Shown: positions 1 through 5,915 of the stretch, in pieces | How positions within the stretch are numbered: position 1 is the first letter of the stretch | Layout: each line of letters starts with the position of its first letter | DNA from: Methanomassiliicoccaceae archaeon | GTDB taxonomy: Archaea; Thermoplasmatota; Thermoplasmata; Methanomassiliicoccales; Methanomethylophilaceae | Assembly: GCA_009786295.1 (NCBI GenBank) | Contig: WQTN01000137.1 | Span: 1 to 20,415, forward strand | DNA: 20,415 nucleotides | Reading direction: 5' to 3' | Position numbers and translations under genes: made by a program | The notes under the pieces: model-generated | The model's database searches: none | Seen by the model: only the letters and a program-made list of their open reading frames with translations | Told to the model about the DNA's origin: nothing

Positions 1-4
1 TTAT

Positions 5-109
5 GCCGAGGTGGCTCAGCCTGGTGGAGCGTCGGACTCATAGGGTTCTGGTCAACAGACCTCTTCCAGGGAAATCCGAAGGTCATGGGTTCGAACCCCA
101 TCCTCGGCA
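5..109 (+). tRNA. tRNA-Met (CAT), elongator type, with intron
   Basis: Elongator methionine tRNA. The acceptor arms GCCGAGG (5-11) and CCTCGGC (102-108) pair perfectly, and discriminator A is at 109. The D stem is GCTC/GAGC. The T arm is ATGGG-TTCGAAC-CCCAT. The anticodon stem TCGGA/TCCGA (32-36 and 75-79) is split by 31 extra bases. After their removal the loop reads CTCATAA with anticodon CAT at 39-41. The 5' end GCC rather than AGC points to the elongator and not the initiator. No CCA is encoded. Any promoter would lie before the window. Confidence 0.95.
43..73 (+). other. Archaeal tRNA intron (37/38 position)
   Basis: These 31 nt sit right after the base 3' of the anticodon, the canonical site for archaeal introns removed by the splicing endonuclease. 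The intron folds into a small hairpin, GGTC-AACA-GACC (50-61). The bulge-helix-bulge is imperfect: with bulges at 41-43 and 72-74 the central helix has a G-U and one A-A mismatch. Because bases 42 and 73 are both A, the cut could shift by one base without changing the mature tRNA. Confidence 0.85.
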
Positions 110-308
110 CTCCTTATCATCACTGCTGGTACCCTCCTTTTACCCTCATTGGAACTGGAATCGGTTTCCCATGTTTTCATAGCTTCCGCCGCGGCTTCAT
201 CATTGCGCTCTGCATAAAATTTTGAATGCGTGAATGCCTATGACCAGTTCTGATATGTTCACTCCGCATAGCATTCCCTCTTGGTCCATCCAGGTTTTCT
301 GCGCTAAC

Positions 309-316
309 TTTATATG
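309..316 (+). promoter_or_regulatory. TATA box of tRNA-Gly
   Basis: TTTATATG lies 27-34 nt before the mature 5' end of tRNA-Gly, the usual distance for a TBP site driving an archaeal tRNA gene. Confidence 0.6.
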
Positions 317-342
317 TAAAAAGTAGGTTGCTAGTGAACGCT

Positions 343-415
343 GTGGACGTAGTGTAGTTGGTTATCACTTGACCTTGCCAAGGTTAGAACTCGGGTTCGA
401 ATCCCGGCGTCCGCA
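343..415 (+). tRNA. tRNA-Gly (GCC)
   Basis: A 73-nt intron-free glycine tRNA. The acceptor arm is GTGGACG/CGTCCGC with one G-U pair, and discriminator A is at 415. The anticodon stem TGACC/GGTTA encloses loop TTGCCAA, with anticodon GCC at 377-379. The T loop is TTCGAAT. A T-rich run (417-427) follows and probably ends transcription. No CCA is encoded. Confidence 0.95.
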
Positions 416-476
416 CTTCTTTTTCCTTATACATCAAACATAAGCATTCAGGCATGTTGTGGCCACAGGTAAGATA

Positions 477-484
477 TTATATAT
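477..484 (+). promoter_or_regulatory. Probable TATA box for the antiporter transcript
   Basis: TTATATAT within a longer A/T run. Transcription would start near 507 and leave a leader of about 110 nt before the antiporter start at 618, unusually long for this window. The leader holds a 21-codon ORF at 553-618. Confidence 0.45.
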
Positions 485-552
485 TTTTGTTATGTAATCT
501 GTATGCCACCTGTTATGTATGATGAGCGCTTAATGAGGGAACCATAATACTT

Positions 553-618
553 ATGACAGTAATTGGAAAAAGGCGATGCCGGCAGATTGACGCGGACAAT
601 AAGGTAAGGCTAAACTAA
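553..618 (+). CDS. Possible 21-aa leader ORF
   Basis: ATG at 553, with a purine-rich GAGGGA at 535-540 (12-nt spacing), opens a 21-codon frame starting MTVIGKRRCRQ and ending LN. Its TAA stop (616-618) overlaps the antiporter ATG (618-620) as TAATG, an arrangement typical of translational coupling. The peptide is basic in its first half and matches no family I know. It could be a real leader peptide controlling the antiporter, or a chance ORF. Confidence 0.3.
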   Translation: MTVIGKRRCRQIDADNKVRLN

Positions 619-1949
619 TGGAATCAATAGGATATATCATCATACAAGTGTTCATAATGCTGCTTGTGGCAAAGGTGCTGGGAAGCATTTTTGAACGGAT
701 GAAGATGCCGTCGCTGATAGGAGAAATAATCGCGGGCGTGCTTTTCATCAATATCATCATTTTCTTTCCGGAAGTGGGCAATCTGTTGCACTTTGATCCA
801 AAGGGATTCGAAGAGGACGAGACCCACTTCCTGCATGTGATGGGCGAATTAGGTGTTATATTCCTGCTGTTCATGGTAGGTCTCGAGACAAAGTTCAGCG
901 ATCTCATGAAGGTCGGCAAGACCGCCATGTACGTTGCGGTGCTGGGGATCATAGTGCCTTTGCTTGGCGGATTCGCACTCATGATGGCATATGACCCGGG
1001 CAATTTGAATCTTGCACTTCTTGTAGGTACGGCCATGTTCGCTATGAGCACAGGGATAGCGATCGAAGTGCTCAGGAACATGAATGCCATGGGCACAAAA
1101 GAGGCCAAGATCATCATCGGCGCGGCAGTGATCGACGACATACTCTGTTTATCTCTGCTTGCAGTGATCAGCGGCGTCGTTGATCCGAATGCCGACATGA
1201 CATCGATAATGGTCAACACGATCATCGTCTGCGTGTTCCTCATCTTATCGTTCGGGTTTATTGCGCAGATAAGGAAAATAGCCGACCGCAGAAGACACAG
1301 AATGATAGAAAGATACAAGCACGCCGATCTGCACGGAGATATCGCCATAAGCCGCGATATCTCGGACTTCCATGAGAAAAGGTCGCACGCCTCCGAACTC
1401 AGTATACTCGGGATAGCGGTCTTGATATGTCTAGGAATGTCCGCTCTGTCGACGACGATAGGTCTGGCAGGAATAATCGGCGCGTTCCTTGCAGGGATGA
1501 TTTTTGCCGAGTTCAAAGATACCATACCATGCGAGGAGAACTTCAATACTGTGACGTCGTTCATGCTTCCGTTCTTCTTCATCTATGTGGGCATGATGGT
1601 CAAGTTCGATGAGGTCGAGCTTGGGATATTGCCGATGCTCGTTGCTTTGATAGTGGTCGCGGTAGCAACGAAGTTCATAAGCGGATACTACGGCGCGAGA
1701 AAGGGAAAACTTTCAAAGGATTCTTCAGTGCTCATAGGTGTGAGCATGATACCCAGGGGGGAAGTGGGAATTATCGTTGCCAGCATAGGTCTCACGGTAG
1801 GGGTGTTCAGCAATCAGATGTTCACTACCATTATGCTGATGACCCTGGCCACCTCGATAATAGCACCGCCGCTCATATCTTGGGCGTACAAGCGTATGTA
1901 CGCGCATACACACGAAGAGCAAAAAGACTGCTGCGGAACTGAAAAGTGA
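618..1949 (+). CDS. CPA2-family cation/proton antiporter (Kef/NapA type)
   Basis: A 443-aa multi-pass membrane protein exchanging a monovalent cation (Na+ or K+) for protons. About 11-13 hydrophobic segments run from residue 4 to residue 425. Family marks are GLAGIIGAFLAGMIFAEF (283-300), PRGE (380-383) and an IDD pair at D173-D174 in the transport-core helix. In NhaA/NapA the Asp-Asp pair marks electrogenic Na+/2H+ exchange, whereas glutamine-containing Kef channels lack it, so sodium export is the better guess. A charged cytosolic loop (about 219-260, rich in Arg/His/Asp) may be regulatory. The C-terminal tail is short, with no TrkA-N or other nucleotide-binding domain. The start at 618 follows GGTAAGG. 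The gene converges on the DUF1508 gene. Confidence 0.9.
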   Translation: MESIGYIIIQVFIMLLVAKVLGSIFERMKMPSLIGEIIAGVLFINIIIFFPEVGNLLHFDPKGFEEDETHFLHVMGELGVIFLLFMVGLETKFSDLMKVGKTAMYVAVLGIIVPLLGGFALMMAYDPGNLNLALLVGTAMFAMSTGIAIEVLRNMNAMGTKEAKIIIGAAVIDDILCLSLLAVISGVVDPNADMTSIMVNTIIVCVFLILSFGFIAQIRKIADRRRHRMIERYKHADLHGDIAISRDISDFHEKRSHASELSILGIAVLICLGMSALSTTIGLAGIIGAFLAGMIFAEFKDTIPCEENFNTVTSFMLPFFFIYVGMMVKFDEVELGILPMLVALIVVAVATKFISGYYGARKGKLSKDSSVLIGVSMIPRGEVGIIVASIGLTVGVFSNQMFTTIMLMTLATSIIAPPLISWAYKRMYAHTHEEQKDCCGTEK

Positions 1950-1952
1950 TTT

Positions 1953-1985
1953 AAAAAAAGATCAGCAGACCAATCCTGCTGATCT
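1953..1985 (-). terminator. Intrinsic terminator of the DUF1508 gene
   Basis: A perfect 10-bp stem, AGATCAGCAG (1959-1968) and CTGCTGATCT (1976-1985), has a 7-nt loop. On the minus strand it is followed at once by seven T (1953-1959), the classic hairpin plus T-run, 8 nt past the DUF1508 stop. On the plus strand the hairpin lacks a T-run but may also mark the end of the antiporter transcript. Confidence 0.8.
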
Positions 1986-1993
1986 GTATGTAT

Positions 1994-2410
1994 TCATTCT
2001 TCTTTCTCTACCGGAGCGCCGGCAGCGTTCTTTGTTATGCTGGCTATTCCCTTTTTACAGGATTCTTTGCTGGCATACCCCTGAGACGCCGCGACGATCT
2101 CTCCGTTCATCGCTTTCAAGCGGAAGCGGTATTTGTTGCCAGCGTCCAGAAAGATCTCGTACTTGGGATTCGTAAGCTTCTTGTAGTTCTCCTCGGTCTG
2201 ATCCTCTATTTTGGATTTGCTGTTGTTCCTCACGCTCTCTATGCCGTTCAAACATGACGATTCATTCGCATAGACTTGGGATGTGCATATGACCTTACCG
2301 TTGCTTGCCAGAAGGTTGAACATCACTCCATTTTTTGCAGGTTTCATGACGAATTTGCCCGTGTTTTCACCAATATATGCATCGGGCAGACCGCATTTAT
2401 AACTTTTCAT
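1994..2410 (-). CDS. DUF1508 (YegP-like) double-repeat protein
   Basis: 138 aa with two copies of the roughly 45-residue DUF1508 repeat: residues about 19-62 (GKFVMKPAKNGVMFNLLASNG, then QVYANESSCLNGIESV) and about 82-127 (PKYEIFLDAGNKYRFRLKAMNG, then GYASKESCKKGIASI). Each has the family signature of a beta-hairpin, an NGE/NGK turn, G/VYxxxxSCxxGI and a closing helix. The molecular role of the family is unknown; the protein should be small, soluble and cytosolic. The first repeat is more diverged than the second, and the tail is short and charged. ATG 2410 is chosen because a TATA box lies about 30 nt upstream. Confidence 0.88.
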   Translation of the reverse strand: MKSYKCGLPDAYIGENTGKFVMKPAKNGVMFNLLASNGKVICTSQVYANESSCLNGIESVRNNSKSKIEDQTEENYKKLTNPKYEIFLDAGNKYRFRLKAMNGEIVAASQGYASKESCKKGIASITKNAAGAPVEKEE

Positions 2411-2434
2411 TAAAAACGTATGAAGTGTTACTTG

Positions 2435-2444
2435 AAATATATAG
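2435..2444 (-). promoter_or_regulatory. TATA box of the DUF1508 gene
   Basis: Minus-strand CTATATATTT lies 25-34 nt before the DUF1508 ATG, so the mRNA should be leaderless or nearly so. It overlaps the left arm of a 10-bp inverted repeat (2439-2477). Confidence 0.6.
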
Positions 2445-2477
2445 AAAATGTGGTATAGTTTTTTCGTTTTTCTATAT
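2439..2477. repeat. Perfect 10-bp inverted repeat, 19-nt spacer
   Basis: ATATAGAAAA (2439-2448) and TTTTCTATAT (2468-2477) are exact reverse complements. The left arm overlaps the TATA box of the minus-strand gene; the right arm resembles a TATA element for the plus strand. It could be a pair of divergent core promoters or an operator. The T-rich spacer argues against a stable RNA hairpin as its main role. Confidence 0.55.
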
Positions 2478-2522
2478 GTGGGAACAGAGCCCGAGGGAGG
2501 AATCGCATACAGATAATATGTA

Positions 2523-2536
2523 GGAAACTATTAAAT
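2523..2536 (+). promoter_or_regulatory. BRE and TATA box of the metal-resistance operon
   Basis: GGAAAC (2523-2528), a good TFB-recognition element, is followed directly by TATTAAAT (2529-2536). Transcription should start near 2558, inside the palindrome at 2548-2575, with a leader of about 20 nt before the regulator ATG. A repressor on the palindrome would block initiation. Confidence 0.6.
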
Positions 2537-2547
2537 CATATGACAAC

Positions 2548-2575
2548 ATTTGAGCACTTGTTCAAGTATTCAAAT
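2548..2575. promoter_or_regulatory. 28-bp palindromic operator, probably for the ArsR/SmtB regulator
   Basis: The 28-bp site is an inverted repeat in which 11 of 14 base pairs are symmetric. The outer arms are ATTTGA and TCAAAT, and the inner arms ACTTG and CAAGT flank a central TT. Its size and TCAAAT/ATTTGA ends match the operators of CadC/SmtB-type repressors. It ends 5 nt before the likely regulator ATG (2581) and covers the predicted transcription start, which fits autorepression relieved by metal. Confidence 0.75.
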
Positions 2576-2580
2576 ATGTG

Positions 2581-2937
2581 ATGCCCATGAAACATGAAGC
2601 AGGCCACAGCAAAAAAGAGCACGAAAGCATAATCGAGAATGCACACTGTAAACTGTCGGATGAAAAGACGTTGAACGGGTTGTCGGATCTTTTCAAGACC
2701 CTTTCAGATCCTACGCGTCTGAGGATACTGTTAGCGATATGGGACCGGGAGGTATGCGTCTGCTGCATATCAGAGGCCCTCGGGATGTCGGTGTCAGCGG
2801 TCTCGCACCAATTGAAAACACTCAGACAGGGGCATCTGGTAAAAGCAAGGAGGGACGGCAGGAACATCTACTACTCTCTTGAAGACCACCACGTCAAGAC
2901 CCTTCTCGACATAACGCTGGAGCACATGGGGGAATGA
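2581..2937 (+). CDS. ArsR/SmtB-family metal-sensing repressor (CadC/SmtB-like)
   Basis: 118-aa winged-helix repressor, expected to release its operator on binding Zn, Cd or Pb. The helix-turn-helix is about residues 57-80 (ISEALGMSVSAVSHQLKTL). Two metal sites known in the family can be read. The alpha-3 box is EVCVCC (Cys59, 61, 62), with an N-terminal His/Cys that may contribute as in CadC. The alpha-5 site D102-H104-H115-E118 has exactly the spacing of SmtB Asp104/His106/His117/Glu120. ATG 2581 is preferred over GTG 2578; ATG 2587 is also possible. Its stop overlaps the next gene as ATGA, so regulator, chaperone and pump form one operon. Confidence 0.9.
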   Translation: MPMKHEAGHSKKEHESIIENAHCKLSDEKTLNGLSDLFKTLSDPTRLRILLAIWDREVCVCCISEALGMSVSAVSHQLKTLRQGHLVKARRDGRNIYYSLEDHHVKTLLDITLEHMGE

Positions 2938-3161
2938 GAATGAAGTATGTGTATAAGCTGAACAACCTCTGCTGCGCTTCGTGCGCAGCGAAGATCGAGA
3001 TCGCAGTAAATAAGATCGAGGGCGTGGTATCGGCAAAGGTCATTTTCATGACCCAGCGGTTGACATTCGAGGCAGATGAGGCAGATTCCGGGAGGATAGA
3101 ACCGATGATCGAGAAAGCTGTAAAAAGAATCGAACCCGACGTTAAACTAAGAAGGGAATGA
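2934..3161 (+). CDS. Free-standing HMA-domain metal-binding protein
   Basis: 75 aa, almost exactly one ferredoxin-like heavy-metal-associated domain. The metal loop is NLCCASCAAKIE: Cys14-x-x-Cys17 is the CxxC pair, with an extra Cys13. The rest follows the babbabb pattern (KIEGVVSAKVIFMTQRLTFEADEA). In ZntA/CadA pumps this domain is normally fused to the ATPase N-terminus; here it is a separate polypeptide that probably hands metal to the pump encoded next. The ATG overlaps the regulator stop (ATGA, 2934-2937); a second in-frame ATG at 2940 could also serve. Confidence 0.88.
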   Translation: MRMKYVYKLNNLCCASCAAKIEIAVNKIEGVVSAKVIFMTQRLTFEADEADSGRIEPMIEKAVKRIEPDVKLRRE

Positions 3162-3162
3162 T

Positions 3163-5028
3163 TTGTTCGGAGCAGCAGAGATCACAAGGATCGTCGTTTC
3201 AGGCATACTGCTTGTAATCGGGGTATTCGCAGATGTGGACGACACCATCACACTGGCAGTATTCGCAACATCGTATATTGTGGTCGGATACCCCGTATTC
3301 ATCCGTTTTTTAAAAGCGATATATTACAGACAACCGTTTGACGAGAATTTCTTAATGACTATAGCGTCTCTGGGTGCATTTGCTATAGGAGAAGCTCCGG
3401 AGGGCATAGCGATCCTTCTGTTCTATCAGGTCGGTGAGCTCTTTGAGAAATATGCGGTGGACCGGTCAAGAAGGTCCATATCTTCGCTTACAGACCTTTT
3501 GCCGGAGAATGTTAATCTTCTGAAAGACGGGGAGGTCATCATTTCGGAACCGGAAGATGTCTGCATCGGCGATCTGGTCCTTGTCAGGCCGGGAGAGAGG
3601 ATCCCTCTTGACGGAACTGTCGCCGAAGGCTCCTCTATGGTCGATACCTCATCAATAACCGGGGAATCCGTTCCGAGGAGGGCCTCTGTTGGCGATGCTG
3701 TTCTGAGCGGATGCATATCCACAAACGGGGTCTTGACAGTCCGTGTGACATCTTTGTATGCGGACTCGACTGCTTCCCGCATCATCAGCATGATAGAGGA
3801 TGCATACGGGGCGAAGTCCAAATCTGAGAACTTTGTGACAAAGTTCGCCAGATATTATACTCCTGTTGTTGTTCTTTCTGCCATACTGCTGGCGATCATT
3901 CCTCCGTTGATATTGAGCGCTTCGTTTGAAGTATGGATCTACAGGGCGCTTACCTTCTTGGTGATATCATGCCCGTGCGCTTTGGTGATCTCGATACCTC
4001 TGGCTTTCTTCGGAGGGATAGGCGGCGCATCACGCATGGGGATACTTGTGAAAGGCGGTAACTATCTGGAGGCCCTTGCAGGAGTGGACACGGTCATGTT
4101 TGACAAGACAGGCACCCTTACGGAGGGAACGTTCAAAGTTGAGAGGATAATGCCCAGCGGTATTGCGGAGGAGGACCTGCTGAAGGTCGCCGCTCATGCT
4201 GAGTTCCACTCGAACCATCCGATCGCTGTCAGCGTGAGGGAAGCATATGGGAAAGAGATCGACGGATCGGCGGTGGGCGCTGTTGAAGAGGTCGCAGGCA
4301 AAGGTGTCGTGGCTGAAGTTTACGGGCAAGAAGTGCTGGTCGGAAACGAATCCCATCTCTCCGAGGCAGGCATTGTTTTCGAGAGGTCCGGCGAATTCGG
4401 TACGATAATATACGTAAGCATCGACGGCATCTACAAAGGATGCCTTGCGATATCAGACCGCATCAGGTACGATTCTGTGCCCGCGGTCTCGATGCTGAAA
4501 GACGCCGGCATAAAGGATGTCGCGATGCTCACGGGGGATATCAGCACAGCCGGAGAACATGTAGCGGGGTCGCTGGGCATAAATATGGTCTACACTGACC
4601 TTCTTCCCCAAGATAAGATCAGGATCGTCGAGCAGCTGCTGTCCGAAGGAAGGGCTGTTGCTTTCGTCGGTGACGGAATAAACGATGCGCCTTCTCTCGC
4701 ACGTTCCGATGTGGGCATCGCCATGGGCGCAATGGGATCCGACGCAGCGATAGAGGCCGCAGACATTGTGATAATGGACGATATGCCTTCAAAGGTCCCC
4801 ATCGCCATCAAGATAGCGAAGAAGACCAGGACGATATCCATCGAGAACATCGTGTTTGCCATAGGGATCAAAATACTGTTCCTGGCACTCGGCGCATTGG
4901 GTTACATAACTTTGGTGGAAGCGGTCTTTGCGGATGTAGGTGTCGCTGTCATAGCGATAATGAACTCGGTGAGAACGCTGAGGACGTCGAAACTTACGTC
5001 TCAGCTCAAAGCATTGGAGCCGTCATAA
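3163..5028 (+). CDS. P1B-type heavy-metal (Zn/Cd/Pb) translocating ATPase without N-terminal HMA domain
   Basis: 621-aa membrane pump exporting divalent soft metal at the cost of ATP. In order: membrane pairs (about 8-90), actuator TGES (166-169), metal-binding CPC (270-272), phosphorylation site DKTGT (Asp314), the HP nucleotide-binding locus (352-353), MLTGD, and the GDGINDAP hinge. Near the C-terminus a Lys (GIKILFL) and an Asp (FADVG) sit where P1B-2 (ZntA) pumps keep theirs, favouring Zn/Cd/Pb over Cu. No HMA domain is present; the preceding gene supplies one. The start is TTG at 3163, one base after that gene's stop and behind GAAGGGA (3151-3157). No in-frame ATG fits, so TTG is likely real. 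Confidence 0.92.
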   Translation: MFGAAEITRIVVSGILLVIGVFADVDDTITLAVFATSYIVVGYPVFIRFLKAIYYRQPFDENFLMTIASLGAFAIGEAPEGIAILLFYQVGELFEKYAVDRSRRSISSLTDLLPENVNLLKDGEVIISEPEDVCIGDLVLVRPGERIPLDGTVAEGSSMVDTSSITGESVPRRASVGDAVLSGCISTNGVLTVRVTSLYADSTASRIISMIEDAYGAKSKSENFVTKFARYYTPVVVLSAILLAIIPPLILSASFEVWIYRALTFLVISCPCALVISIPLAFFGGIGGASRMGILVKGGNYLEALAGVDTVMFDKTGTLTEGTFKVERIMPSGIAEEDLLKVAAHAEFHSNHPIAVSVREAYGKEIDGSAVGAVEEVAGKGVVAEVYGQEVLVGNESHLSEAGIVFERSGEFGTIIYVSIDGIYKGCLAISDRIRYDSVPAVSMLKDAGIKDVAMLTGDISTAGEHVAGSLGINMVYTDLLPQDKIRIVEQLLSEGRAVAFVGDGINDAPSLARSDVGIAMGAMGSDAAIEAADIVIMDDMPSKVPIAIKIAKKTRTISIENIVFAIGIKILFLALGALGYITLVEAVFADVGVAVIAIMNSVRTLRTSKLTSQLKALEPS

Positions 5029-5173
5029 TGCCTGGACACCCATATTTTGGAAAACTATTGGACTCCGATTAGGAAAACGTGGTTTTGTTCTTCTGAATGA
5101 TTGTGCACACTATGGTTAAAATACTTCTTTTACTATTATGTCTACAAGTAGGGAATTTCCTACAGGCGATAAA

Positions 5174-5446
5174 ATGGAGAACGTGATAGTTGAGACGGCA
5201 AAGGTCCTGCCCAAAGGACAGATAACTCTCCCAAAAGACTTCAGAGATATATTAGGGGTGAAGTCAGGGGACAGAGTGGTGCTGGTAAGTATCGATGGTG
5301 AGGTTATGATGATGAATCCAGCCATCTACGCATTTAAAGCGCTCCAGAAGAAGATGGAAGGAAGAGCAGAAGCGGCCGGTATCCGAGACGAAGACGATGT
5401 CGTCAAACTCGTGAGAGATGTCAGATCTGGCGGTAATGACGGATGA
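5174..5446 (+). CDS. AbrB/MazE-family antitoxin
   Basis: About 90-aa DNA-binding protein with a SpoVT/AbrB swapped-hairpin domain near the N-terminus (VLPKGQITLPKDFRDILGV, then GDRVVLVSIDGEV). A helical, charged C-terminus probably binds and neutralises the toxin. Its stop overlaps the PIN gene start as ATGA (5443-5446), so the two are co-translated; AbrB antitoxins usually repress their own operon. An in-frame ATG at 5138 adds 12 residues, but a TATA-like TTAAAATAC (5116-5124) would start transcription near 5145, after that ATG, so 5174 is preferred. Confidence 0.85.
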   Translation: MENVIVETAKVLPKGQITLPKDFRDILGVKSGDRVVLVSIDGEVMMMNPAIYAFKALQKKMEGRAEAAGIRDEDDVVKLVRDVRSGGNDG

Positions 5447-5865
5447 AATGTGTCATAGATACAAACGTCATAATATCAACACTGTTGTTTCCTGGCGGGA
5501 CTCCGGCAAAGGCATTTGCGAAAGCTCTCGCCAAGCCGAATGAAATTGTGATCTGTGAGTATATCTTAGATGAGGTCGTAAGATCATGTCGCAGGAAAGA
5601 TTTAGCATCAGAAGATGAAATCCGAGACATAATCCAGACGATAAGAGCTCTGGCTACAGTCGTGAGGACTCCCGAAGACGAACTGAGTGTGGCCAGAGAA
5701 GAGAGAGTCAGAGATATCAAAGATCGTGTGATATTCAGAACGGCTGTGATACATAATGCGGACTGCATCATCAGCGGAGACAAAGATGTTCTTGAAGCGG
5801 ATTTCGAGGGAATATTTCTCTTGTCGCCAGCAGAGTTTCTTAAGATGTGTCATATGATTCCCTGA
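5443..5865 (+). CDS. PIN-domain toxin (COG1569 type, VapC-like ribonuclease)
   Basis: 140-aa PIN-domain protein, probably a metal-dependent RNase that inhibits growth when free of its antitoxin. The acidic residues of the active site can be read: Asp6 (VIDTN), Glu44 (LDEVV), Asp91/Asp94 (RDIKDR) and Asp113/Asp115 (SGDKDVL). The layout matches the PIN subfamily annotated as putative toxin-antitoxin toxin component, which is often paired with AbrB-type partners, as here. All catalytic positions look intact. Its RNA target cannot be told from sequence. Confidence 0.88.
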   Translation: MKCVIDTNVIISTLLFPGGTPAKAFAKALAKPNEIVICEYILDEVVRSCRRKDLASEDEIRDIIQTIRALATVVRTPEDELSVAREERVRDIKDRVIFRTAVIHNADCIISGDKDVLEADFEGIFLLSPAEFLKMCHMIP

Positions 5866-5915
5866 AAGTAGGTACATGCACAAGAATCAAGTAATCAGCG
5901 ATGGATTAGGGTGTC

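Noticed and set aside
177..368. 63-codon minus-strand ORF between the two tRNA genes, with integrase/transposase-like basic wording (HIRTGHRHSRIQNFMQ)
   Set aside because: It starts inside tRNA-Gly and crosses that gene's TATA box; no catalytic motif or start signal is visible. It could be a decayed mobile-element scrap, but I cannot show it.
551..1582. Long 343-codon minus-strand ORF opposite the antiporter
   Set aside because: A shadow of the antiporter, which has clear motifs in its own frame; the antisense product is low-complexity and unlike any family.
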